Below are positions 17,126 through 27,481 of a DNA stretch of 64,000 nt, in pieces. The position numbers were made by a program, and so were the translations under genes. This stretch comes from an uncultured Clostridia bacterium. GTDB lineage: Bacteria; Bacillota; Clostridia; Oscillospirales; CAG-272. The stretch's first letter is position 1. Each line of letters opens with the position of its first letter. The stretch lies in assembly GCA_944381075.1 (NCBI GenBank), contig CALWJT010000016.1, forward strand, positions 48,875 to 112,874. Direction: 5' to 3'. The notes beneath the pieces are model-generated. The model saw nothing but the letters and a program-made list of their open reading frames with translations. It made no database searches and was not told the origin of the DNA.

Positions 17126-18217
17126 ATGGCGACCGTCAGCTTATGTATGATCGTTAAAAATGAAGAGGCAGTCCTCGCCAGATGCCTTGACAGCATCCGG
17201 GACGGCGTCGACGAGATCATCATCGTCGATACGGGAAGCACCGACAGGACCAAAGAGATCGCCGCCCGCTACACCGACCGCATATACGATTTTGAATGGA
17301 ACTTCGATTTTTCCGCCGCACGCAACTTCTCCTTTTCCAAGGCCACGATGGACTTTGCCATGTGGCTGGACGCGGACGACGTTTTTACGGAAGAAAATTT
17401 TGCAGCCTTTCTCCAGCTGAAGCGGACGATCCCCGACACGGTGGATGCCGTTATGATGCGCTACAATACGGCGTTCGACGAAAACGGGAAGCCGGTCTTT
17501 TCCTACTACAGAGAGCGAATGGTCCGCACAAGCGCTCCCTATGAATGGAAAGGCAGGGTCCACGAGGCCATCGTCCATTCCGGACGCTCCATGTATTCCG
17601 AAGCTGCGGTGAATCATAAATCGATCAAAACCGTTTACAGTGACCGCAATTTGAAAATTTACGAGAAGCAGGCGCAGGACGGCGAACCCTTCACCCCTCG
17701 GGACACCTTTTATTATGCAAGAGAGCTTTACTATCACAAGCAGTTTGATCGAGCCATCGAAATGCTGAAAGGATTTCTTTCCGACGGACGCGGCTGGGTG
17801 GAAAACAACATTGAAGCGTGTAAAATTTTATCCTATTGCTACAGAGAAAAAGGGAATTTTTCAGAGGCCATCACCGCGCTTTCTGCCGCTTTCCGGTATG
17901 ATATGCCGCGTGCGGAGATCTGCTGCGAAATCGGAGGCCTTTGGATGCGCATGCAGAATTATCGTACTGCCGCCTTCTGGTACGAGCTTGCCCGCGCCGT
18001 TCCCCGCAACGACAAAAGCGGCGCTTTCGTCTCGGAGGACGCTCACGGCTACCTGCCATGTATCCAGCTCTGTGTCTGCTACGATAAGCTGGGCAACCAT
18101 GCAAAAGCGGAAGAATACAACCGCATGGCGGGCACCTTCCGCCCGAATTCCCCTGCTTACCGATATAACCTGGAATATTTTAAACGGCTTTCCCCTCACT
18201 CTCCTGAGCCATCATGA
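17126..18217 (+). CDS. Family 2 glycosyltransferase with TPR-like C-terminus
   Basis: Protein of 363 residues. The N-terminal GT-A domain (about 1-195) opens with VSLCMIVKNEE, has DTGSTDRTKE and the metal-binding WLDADDVF. A helical TPR-like region (about 195-350) follows, for instance YYARELYYHKQFDRAIEML and the ACKILSYCYREKGNFSEA repeat. This architecture is known in SunS-like enzymes and in SgtA-type enzymes linked to spore-surface proteins. It lacks membrane helices and should act in the cytoplasm (or mother cell). Start at 17126 with GGAGG upstream. The collagen-like gene follows 68 bases downstream and is the obvious candidate acceptor, rich in Thr. Confidence 0.9.
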   Translation: MATVSLCMIVKNEEAVLARCLDSIRDGVDEIIIVDTGSTDRTKEIAARYTDRIYDFEWNFDFSAARNFSFSKATMDFAMWLDADDVFTEENFAAFLQLKRTIPDTVDAVMMRYNTAFDENGKPVFSYYRERMVRTSAPYEWKGRVHEAIVHSGRSMYSEAAVNHKSIKTVYSDRNLKIYEKQAQDGEPFTPRDTFYYARELYYHKQFDRAIEMLKGFLSDGRGWVENNIEACKILSYCYREKGNFSEAITALSAAFRYDMPRAEICCEIGGLWMRMQNYRTAAFWYELARAVPRNDKSGAFVSEDAHGYLPCIQLCVCYDKLGNHAKAEEYNRMAGTFRPNSPAYRYNLEYFKRLSPHSPEPS

Positions 18218-18227
18218 ATATATTACA

Positions 18228-20560
<2,333 letters not shown>

Positions 20561-20573
20561 CGCTACCCGCCTT

Positions 20574-21734
20574 TCAAGCAATCCGTCCAAGGAAGCTGCT
20601 GCCGTTTAAGGAATACGACACGCCAAAATAATCGGCAATCGTCGCCGCGATATCAGAATAGGTAGAAAGCGTGCCGAGATCGACCGGCCTTATCTTTCTG
20701 CCATACACCAGAAGCGGCACATCCTCTCTCGTATGATCCGTCCCGGAAAAATTCGGATCGCAGCCGTGGTCCGCCGTAATCATCAAAAGGTCGTCCCGCC
20801 TCATGCCGGACAGGAACGCCGGCAGCCATGCGTCAAAGCGCATGACGGCCGCGGCATATCCACGCGCGTCTCTGCGATGCCCGTACAGCATGTCGAAATC
20901 GACAAGATTGACAAAAGAAAGGCCCTCAAAATCCCGTGACAGAAGCTCCTCACATATGCGCATTCCCTCGTCGTTCCCGCTTGTCCGAACGGATTCAGAC
21001 ACACCGACGCCCGCAAAGATATCACCGATCTTTCCCACGCCGATCGTCGCATATCCTGCCTCCGAAAGAAGATCCAGAACGGTTTTGCCGGGCGGCGGAG
21101 CCGAAAAATCATGACGGCGCGAGGTCCGCTCATACGGCCATTCCCCGGCAAACGGCCTTGCGATGACACGCCCCACGAGATTCTCGCCCACCAAAAGCTC
21201 TCTTGCGATCCGGCAGTACCGGTAAAGCTCCTCCACCGGGACCACCCGCTCGTGTGCCGCGATCTGAAATACGCTGTCCGCGGAGGTGTAAACGATGAGC
21301 TTTCCCGTCTCCATATGCTCCCGCCCATAATCCCGGATCACCTCGGTGCCGGAATACGGCTTGTTGCACAAAACGCCGCGCCCGCACCGCTTTTCAAATT
21401 CCCGAATCAGCGCCGGAGGAAAGCCGTTCGGATAGGTCGGAAGAGGGATATCCGAACGAATACCGGCGATCTCCCAATGTCCGATCGTGGTATCCTTTCC
21501 CTTCGACATTTCCCGCACGCGCGCATAGGCGCCGGAGGAAACGCCGGAATCGGGAAGCAGCCCTACTCCATCGATGTGGAAAAGCCCAAGGGACGCAAGC
21601 GCGGGCGCGGAAAAGCCCTCCGTTCCCGCAACGGAAGCAAGCGTATTGCTCCCTTCGTCTCCAAACGCTTTGGCATCGGCGGCACCGCCGATGCCAAAGC
21701 TGTCCATTACCAGCAAAAATACCCGTTTGCTCAT
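20574..21734 (-). CDS. deoB: Phosphopentomutase
   Basis: Metalloenzyme of 386 residues, the usual length, that interconverts ribose (deoxyribose) 1-phosphate and 5-phosphate in nucleoside breakdown. It belongs to the alkaline phosphatase superfamily. The first metal Asp is in VMDSFGIGG (about residue 10), the phosphorylated Thr lies in KGKDTTIGHWEIAG, and later ligands are in FVNLVDFDMLYGHR and ADHGCDPNFSGTDHTRED. It is the first gene of a deoB-cdd unit. No sharp promoter is visible upstream. Confidence 0.95.
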   Translation of the reverse strand: MSKRVFLLVMDSFGIGGAADAKAFGDEGSNTLASVAGTEGFSAPALASLGLFHIDGVGLLPDSGVSSGAYARVREMSKGKDTTIGHWEIAGIRSDIPLPTYPNGFPPALIREFEKRCGRGVLCNKPYSGTEVIRDYGREHMETGKLIVYTSADSVFQIAAHERVVPVEELYRYCRIARELLVGENLVGRVIARPFAGEWPYERTSRRHDFSAPPPGKTVLDLLSEAGYATIGVGKIGDIFAGVGVSESVRTSGNDEGMRICEELLSRDFEGLSFVNLVDFDMLYGHRRDARGYAAAVMRFDAWLPAFLSGMRRDDLLMITADHGCDPNFSGTDHTREDVPLLVYGRKIRPVDLGTLSTYSDIAATIADYFGVSYSLNGSSFLGRIA

Positions 21735-22323
21735 TTCTCGATCACCGTCCTTCTTCCCTTTCCGATTTCTGAAAAATTACAAAAAGCAAAGATCTCGCTT
21801 TATTTTTGCCTGAAATATAATATCATAGTACCACATTTTTCTGTTCCGATTGGTGAAATATTTGTAAATTTCCCGGCAGAGAAAGAAAAAAACTCCGAAA
21901 TATCCGAAAGCAGCCGGCGGATATTTCCAAGGCATGGCGGCGCATACCAGAGAAGGCCGGAGGTTCCGTCCTTCGCATTGGCAGAGACCGATTTTTCTGC
22001 ATAGATTTTGAAGAAGAGCCGCCGCTCATGCAAAAGCAAGCCTCGCCTGAGCTCTGGAGCGGCAGGTCTCGGCGCGGCAGGCAAGGAAGCCTCCTGTCCA
22101 TGCACGATGCCGCAGGTCCAAGGGCTTTAGAAAAAAGGACACAGAGCCGCGGCAAGCTCCTCGCGGAAAAAACGGACCGGCAGCCAAGCGCTGTCCGCTC
22201 CAAAAGGAGCAAGACCGTTTCAAAAAAGCATGGAAAGCCTGACGCCCTGATACGAACGCTTCCCTGCTTTTTCAGCGCCGGAATTTGAAATCCAGTGCCG
22301 GCAATTTTTCTGCGGCATGGCGC
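21735..22323. other. 589-base intergenic region
   Basis: The 100 bases next to deoB are AT-rich, as expected for its promoter and leader, but no clear -35/-10 pair is present. From about 21900 to 22320 the sequence is GC-rich; open frames on both strands lack similarity to anything I know and have no ribosome binding sites. I see no supported gene here. Confidence 0.4.
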
Positions 22324-22833
22324 TCAAACAGCGTCCGACATCAGCTCACGAAAGATTTTCTCATGGTGCTCCTCATCCATGAGAAGCCGCTGGAGCATCC
22401 GCGACACCGATTCCTCCCGAATCTGTCCGGCAAGCCTTCGGTAATCAGCCGCTGCGCGCTGCTCCGCTTTCCACGCGGCGGCAAGAAGCCTGTCGGGATT
22501 CGTATCGTATTCAAGCCCGGCGGCAGAAAATACGTTCCGGTGGTCCGAATGAAATTTCGGCGCGCCGCCGAAATCCCGGACGAGAGCGCCGAGAATCTCA
22601 AGGTGGTGCATTTCCGTCTCGGCGATATAGGAAAAGATATCGGAGAGCATGGCCGGCTTTCTGCCCTTGCACACCGTCTTTCCGTAGAGGTACTGTAAAA
22701 TAGAGCTGAGCTCCCCGCCCTGTCCCGCATAAGGAACGGAGAGCAGTCGGGCATACGCAAGGTTCGGCTCCCGGATTTTCCAGTCCGGATAAGGCTCGGG
22801 AACCGCACACAGCGCTTTGATTCTGTTTACCAT
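22324..22833 (-). CDS. Ferritin-like diiron domain protein
   Basis: All-helical protein of 169 residues. It has the four-helix diiron pattern: a Glu in GGELSSILQYLY, EXXH in AETEMHHLEIL, a Glu in KAEQRAAADY, and EXXH in MDEEHHEKIF. This resembles the rubrerythrin/Mn-catalase (CotJC-like) group of ferritin-like proteins. Likely roles are peroxide removal or iron/manganese binding; some relatives are spore coat proteins. The start has AAGGAGAGG upstream. It is a single gene divergent from the ABC-F operon. Confidence 0.8.
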   Translation of the reverse strand: MVNRIKALCAVPEPYPDWKIREPNLAYARLLSVPYAGQGGELSSILQYLYGKTVCKGRKPAMLSDIFSYIAETEMHHLEILGALVRDFGGAPKFHSDHRNVFSAAGLEYDTNPDRLLAAAWKAEQRAAADYRRLAGQIREESVSRMLQRLLMDEEHHEKIFRELMSDAV

Positions 22834-22913
22834 GAAAAACCTCTCCTTTTCTGCGTTTTTATTACATATATATGCGCCGGTACGGAAATCGGGACCGAGT
22901 TTTCACAATCAAA

Positions 22914-22943
22914 TTGACAACGGCGCGTTCTGCGGTGTATAAT
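22914..22943 (+). promoter_or_regulatory. Promoter of the ABC-F to ispH-rpsA operon
   Basis: TTGACA (22914-22919), 18 bases, TATAAT (22938-22943). The leader is only about 33 bases, which leaves no room for the uORF/attenuator control found before some antibiotic-resistance ABC-F genes. Confidence 0.75.
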
Positions 22944-22982
22944 AAAGGCAATGATTCTACAAAGAAACGGGAAATTCTCCAA

Positions 22983-24917
22983 ATGACGATACTGAGCGTA
23001 AACGATATTCTTGTCGAATACGGAACCAATATCATACTGCAAAAAATCGATTTTTCCATCCAGGAGGGCGACCGGCTTGGGATCGTCGGCGTCAACGGCG
23101 CGGGAAAATCGACGCTGCTGCGCGTCATCGCCGGAAAAAAAGAGCCGTCCTCCGGCGCCGTTTATGTCGCAAAAGGCAAAACGGTCGCCATGCTCGAGCA
23201 GAACGCCATGCTGGAAAGCGACAAAACGCTTTTTGAAGAAATGGAAGACGCCTTTCCGGAATGCAAGCGCATCGAAGCAAGGCTCTCCAGCCTTCATGCC
23301 GAGCTGGAAGCGCAGACGGACTCGGTCCATGACGAAAGCTATGAAAAAAAAGTTGCGGAATTTTCCTCCCTGACAGAAGCCTTCGGGAAAATCGGAGGAT
23401 ATGAATACCGCTCCCGCATCCGCTCCATGCTAAAACGGTTCGGATTTCCGGAAACGGAACAGGCAAAGCGGATCGATATGCTCTCCGGCGGCGAGCGGAC
23501 AAGGCTCGCGCTCGTCCGCCTTCTGCTCGTCGAGCCGGATATCCTCATTCTCGACGAGCCGACCAATCATCTCGACACCGATACGCTTTACTGGCTCGAG
23601 GAGCATCTGCGCAGCTATCCCAAGACGCTGATCCTCGTCTCGCACGACCGGTATTTTCTCGACCGGACAGCGACAAAAATCCTGGACATCGAAAATACAA
23701 AGGCCTCTCTTTATACCGGAAACTACGAGCAGTTCGCCGCCAAAAAGGCGGAGGCAAGGGCTTCCTATGCCAAGCGGTATGAGCTCCAGCAAAAGGAGAT
23801 CGCCCGCATCGAGGGCATCATCGAGCAGCAGCGCCGCTTCGGTCAGGAGCGCAATTTCATCACCATCGCAAGCAAGCGCAAGCAGATCGAGCACATGGAA
23901 AAGCTCGATGCGCCCGAGCGAGCGCCGGACGGCATCCGGATCGCCTTTTCGGAGGCGGGAGAAAGCGGCAATGAGGTGCTGGAGGCCTCCCGCTTGTCCA
24001 AATCCTTCGGCAGCCGTCAAATTTTTAAGGACATTTCTTTTCTTGTCAAAAAGCACGACCGTATCGTGATCATGGGACCCAACGGCTGCGGGAAATCGAC
24101 GCTGCTCAAAATCCTCGGCGGGTTCTTGGAGCCGGATTCCGGCGTCTTTGAATTCGGTTCCGGCGTCGTCGCCGGCTATTACGATCAGGAGCAGCGTTCC
24201 CTCAACGAGTCGAATACGGTGCTGGAAGAGGTCTGTCTGGCACATGAAAAGCTCACGTTCACGCAGATCCGGACGGCGCTTGCGTCCTTTCTCTTCTTTG
24301 CCGAGGACATGGACAAAAAGGTCTCCGTTCTCTCCGGCGGAGAAAAGGCAAGACTGATGCTTTGCAAAATGATGCTTTCCAAAATCAACCTTCTCATCCT
24401 TGACGAGCCGACCAACCACCTCGATATCGCTTCCAGAGAAGCGCTCGAGGACGCGCTGCTCGCCTTCGGCGGAACCATCATCGCCGTATCCCACGACCGA
24501 TATTTCATGAAAAAGCTTTCGACCCGTATTTTCGACATGACAGACGGCTTCCGCGATTATCACGGGACCTTCGACGAATATCTCGCATACAGGGAAAAAA
24601 GACGCATGGAAACGCAGGCAGAAAAGGCGGAAAAGCACGATTCCGAAGGCAAGGCAAAATATCTCGAAACAAAAAAGCTTGCGTCGGAGATCCGCAGACA
24701 GGAAAAGAGGCTGGAGCGCGCGGAGGAACAGATCGAGGCGCTGGACGGCGAGCGCGCTGTGCTGGAAGCGGAAATGAACGCCGAGGCAGCGAACGATTAC
24801 GTCCGGCTTTCCGAAATCTCCGAAAGGCTCGCCGAGATCAAGCGAAGAACGGACGCGCTCTTTCAGGAAATGGAGGAGGCGGAAGCTTTTCTCTCGAAAA
24901 ATCGAGGTCCGTCATGA
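22983..24917 (+). CDS. ABC-F family ribosome-associated ATPase
   Basis: Soluble protein of 644 residues with two ABC ATPase domains and no membrane part. The first domain has GVNGAGKSTL, LSGGERTRLAL and LDEPTNHLD; the second has GPNGCGKSTL, LSGGEKARLML and LDEPTNHLD. The interdomain linker (P-site tRNA interaction motif) lies between them, and the C-terminus (about 560-644) is a coiled coil. ABC-F proteins bind the ribosomal E site and aid translation or protect from antibiotics. The position before cmk and ispH suggests a housekeeping YdiF/Uup-like member. Start at 22983 is chosen because the longer frame begins before the promoter. Confidence 0.92.
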   Translation: MTILSVNDILVEYGTNIILQKIDFSIQEGDRLGIVGVNGAGKSTLLRVIAGKKEPSSGAVYVAKGKTVAMLEQNAMLESDKTLFEEMEDAFPECKRIEARLSSLHAELEAQTDSVHDESYEKKVAEFSSLTEAFGKIGGYEYRSRIRSMLKRFGFPETEQAKRIDMLSGGERTRLALVRLLLVEPDILILDEPTNHLDTDTLYWLEEHLRSYPKTLILVSHDRYFLDRTATKILDIENTKASLYTGNYEQFAAKKAEARASYAKRYELQQKEIARIEGIIEQQRRFGQERNFITIASKRKQIEHMEKLDAPERAPDGIRIAFSEAGESGNEVLEASRLSKSFGSRQIFKDISFLVKKHDRIVIMGPNGCGKSTLLKILGGFLEPDSGVFEFGSGVVAGYYDQEQRSLNESNTVLEEVCLAHEKLTFTQIRTALASFLFFAEDMDKKVSVLSGGEKARLMLCKMMLSKINLLILDEPTNHLDIASREALEDALLAFGGTIIAVSHDRYFMKKLSTRIFDMTDGFRDYHGTFDEYLAYREKRRMETQAEKAEKHDSEGKAKYLETKKLASEIRRQEKRLERAEEQIEALDGERAVLEAEMNAEAANDYVRLSEISERLAEIKRRTDALFQEMEEAEAFLSKNRGPS

Positions 24918-26191
24918 CAGACAAACGAAAGATCGCCGTTGTCGGCGGCGGCGCGGCGGGACTCACGGCGGCAGGACGCGCAGCGGCGCTCGGCTGCGAG
25001 GTCACCGTCTTTGAACGAAACGCCGCTCCCGGCAAAAAGCTCGGCATCACCGGAAAGGGCCGGTGCAACCTTACCAACGACTGTACGCCCGAGGAATTGA
25101 TAAAAAACGTGACGGCAAACGGGAAGTTTCTCTATTCCGCGATCCACCGCTTTTCGCCGTCCGACACGATGGCGTTTTTTGAGGCGCTGGGCGTTCCGCT
25201 GAAAACGGAACGCGGAAGGCGGGTGTTTCCCGTCTCCGACAGAGCCGCCGACGTCGTGCATGCGCTTATGAAATACTGCGAAAGGGGCGGCTGCCGGCTT
25301 CTGCACGAGCGCGTCACGGCGCTTATCCGGCACGGGGACGGCAGAATCTGCGGCGTGCGCTGTGGGGAACGGAGCTTTGACGGCTTCGACGCAGTGATCC
25401 TCTGTACCGGCGGCGTCTCCTATCCCGGGACCGGCTCGACAGGCGACGGCTACCGGCTCGCGGAATCGGTCGGACATACCGTAACGCCGCTTCTTCCCTC
25501 TCTTGTGGGACTCGAATCGGACGATCCGCTCTGTGCGGCGGCGCAGGGTCTGTCCTTGAAAAATGCGGCGATAACCGTTATCGATGCGGCTTGCGGAAAA
25601 GGGATCTTCCGCGATTTCGGAGAAATGCTGTTCTGCCATTACGGCATCAGCGGTCCCGTCATCCTTTCCGCTTCGGCGCACATGCGTCCAATGGAAAAGG
25701 ACAGATATTCCGTTTTCATCGATCTCAAGCCCGCGCTCGACCGGGAAACGCTGGACCGCAGGCTGCTCGCGGACTTTGACAGATCCAAAAACAGAGATTT
25801 CCGTCATGCCTTCGACGAGCTGCTCCCCTCAAAGCTTCGGGAGCCGTTTGCCGCGCGGTGCGGCACCCCGCTGGACAAAAAAATCCACGCCATCACCCGC
25901 GAGGAGCGCTCGCGCATCGTATCGCTTCTCAAAGGGCTTGCCATCCCGATCACAGGCTTTCGTCCGATCGCAGAGGCAATCGTGACAAGCGGCGGCGTGC
26001 GCACCTCGGAGATCGATCCGCACACCATGTGCTCCAAATTCTGCCCCAACCTTTATTTTGCAGGGGAGATCATAGACGTCGACGCCTATACCGGCGGCTT
26101 CAATCTTCAAATCGCGTTTTCCACCGCGATGGCGGCGGCAGAAGCCGCCGCCATCCAAAACGGATTCAAAGGAAAGGAAACTACAAAATGA
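24914..26191 (+). CDS. HI0933-family FAD-dependent oxidoreductase
   Basis: Flavoprotein of 425 residues with an N-terminal FAD fold (IAVVGGGAAGLTAAGRAAA), the segment KKLGITGKGRCNLTND, and a C-terminal FAD-contact region near EIIDVDAYTGGFNLQIAFSTA. This is the HI0933/BaiN-like family. Some members reduce bile acids or oxidise aminoacetone, but the native reaction of most is unknown. It overlaps the ABC-F gene by 4 bases and cmk by 4, a neighbourhood conserved in many Clostridia. Confidence 0.9.
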   Translation: MTDKRKIAVVGGGAAGLTAAGRAAALGCEVTVFERNAAPGKKLGITGKGRCNLTNDCTPEELIKNVTANGKFLYSAIHRFSPSDTMAFFEALGVPLKTERGRRVFPVSDRAADVVHALMKYCERGGCRLLHERVTALIRHGDGRICGVRCGERSFDGFDAVILCTGGVSYPGTGSTGDGYRLAESVGHTVTPLLPSLVGLESDDPLCAAAQGLSLKNAAITVIDAACGKGIFRDFGEMLFCHYGISGPVILSASAHMRPMEKDRYSVFIDLKPALDRETLDRRLLADFDRSKNRDFRHAFDELLPSKLREPFAARCGTPLDKKIHAITREERSRIVSLLKGLAIPITGFRPIAEAIVTSGGVRTSEIDPHTMCSKFCPNLYFAGEIIDVDAYTGGFNLQIAFSTAMAAAEAAAIQNGFKGKETTK

Positions 26192-26859
26192 TCAATATCG
26201 CCATAGACGGGCCGTCCGGCGCCGGAAAAAGCACGCTTGCCAAGGCGCTCGCCAAAGAGCTCGGATATATCCACACCGACACCGGCGCCCTTTACCGGAC
26301 GGTAGGGCTCGCCGTCCGGCGCGCCGGGATCTCCCCGGACGACAAGGAGGCTGTCATCGCCCTGCTTCCAAGCGTCAGGATCTCGCTGCGATACGAAGCG
26401 GACGGACAAAAGATCTATCTTGACGGCGAGGACGTCGGCGCCCTCATTCGGACCAACGAGATCTCCTCCTACGCCTCCAAGGTATCCGCCATTCCGGAGG
26501 TACGGGCGTTCCTGCTGGAGCTGCAGCGCGGCATCGCCAGAGAGAACAATGTCATCATGGACGGACGCGACATCGGGACCGTCATTCTCCCCGACGCCGA
26601 GGTCAAATTTTTTATCACCGTCTCCGACGAGGAAAGAGCGCGCAGACGGCACCGCGAGCTGGCGGCACGCGGAGAAAGCCTCTCTCTTGAGGAGGTACGG
26701 CGTACAATGGCAGAGCGGGACAAAAGCGACAGCACAAGAGAGATCGCGCCCGCCGTTCCTGCGCCGGATGCGGTTTTTCTCGACAATACAGGCGATTTTA
26801 CGGAGACCGTGAGCCGCGCACTTGCCATCATAAGGAGCAAAACAGAACGCCATGAATAA
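26188..26859 (+). CDS. cmk: Cytidylate kinase
   Basis: Phosphorylates CMP and dCMP to the diphosphates using ATP. The protein is 223 residues, the normal length. It begins with the P-loop IAIDGPSGAGKSTLAKALA and has HTDTGALYRTVGLA, DGRDIGTVILPDA and the lid-region RRRHRELAARGE. The start at 26188 overlaps the stop of the flavoprotein gene, and the end overlaps plsC by 8 bases, so translation is coupled along the operon. Confidence 0.96.
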   Translation: MINIAIDGPSGAGKSTLAKALAKELGYIHTDTGALYRTVGLAVRRAGISPDDKEAVIALLPSVRISLRYEADGQKIYLDGEDVGALIRTNEISSYASKVSAIPEVRAFLLELQRGIARENNVIMDGRDIGTVILPDAEVKFFITVSDEERARRRHRELAARGESLSLEEVRRTMAERDKSDSTREIAPAVPAPDAVFLDNTGDFTETVSRALAIIRSKTERHE

Positions 26860-27481
26860 GCTGTATCGTTTCTTGCAGATCTTTCTGCGGCCGTTTTACC
26901 GGATCTTCTTCGGTATGCGGGTCATCGGCAGAGAAAATGAGCTTTCCAGCGGGCCCTGCATCATCTGCGCCAACCATATCAGCATGCACGATATCATCCT
27001 TATCGCCCTGAATCTGAAGCGCCAGATCTTCTTTTTCGCCAAAAAGGAGCTGTTCAAAAATCCGCTTTTCGCAAAGATTCTGCGCAGCTTCGGGACCATT
27101 TCCGTTTCCCGCGGGACAGCGGACATCCACGCGATCACACAGACCATCGACGTTCTGAAAGCAGGCGGATACATCGGGCTTTTTCCGCAGGGGACGCGGA
27201 TGCCCGGAAGGGTCCCCACTCCCGCGGACGCAAAGAGCGGCGTCGGACTGATGGCCTACCGCGCAAAAAGCAGCGTCCTGCCTGTCTATATCCAGACCAA
27301 AAATAACCGTATCCGCCTTTTCCGCCGGGTCACGGTCATCATCGGGAAGCCGATCCGGTACGAGGAGCTCGGCTTTTCCCGCGGCACCATCGCGGAATAT
27401 AACGCGGCGTCCAAGCTGATTTTTGAAAGGATCTGCGAACTCGGTGCAAAAAAGGAGACAGAAGATGCCCAAAACCATTAA
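26852..27481 (+). CDS. plsC: 1-acyl-sn-glycerol-3-phosphate acyltransferase
   Basis: Membrane-associated enzyme of 209 residues that makes phosphatidic acid from lysophosphatidate. The catalytic HX4D motif is in CANHISMHDIILI, and the glycerol phosphate-binding motif reads FPQGTRMPG, with Gln in place of the common Glu. A short hydrophobic/aromatic N-terminal stretch may anchor it to the membrane. It sits between cmk and ispH-rpsA, overlapping both. Confidence 0.92.
   Translation: MNKLYRFLQIFLRPFYRIFFGMRVIGRENELSSGPCIICANHISMHDIILIALNLKRQIFFFAKKELFKNPLFAKILRSFGTISVSRGTADIHAITQTIDVLKAGGYIGLFPQGTRMPGRVPTPADAKSGVGLMAYRAKSSVLPVYIQTKNNRIRLFRRVTVIIGKPIRYEELGFSRGTIAEYNAASKLIFERICELGAKKETEDAQNH

Noticed and set aside
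22860-22982. Antibiotic-sensing attenuator before the ABC-F gene
   Set aside because: The promoter leaves only about 33 bases of leader, too short for a uORF and terminator hairpins.
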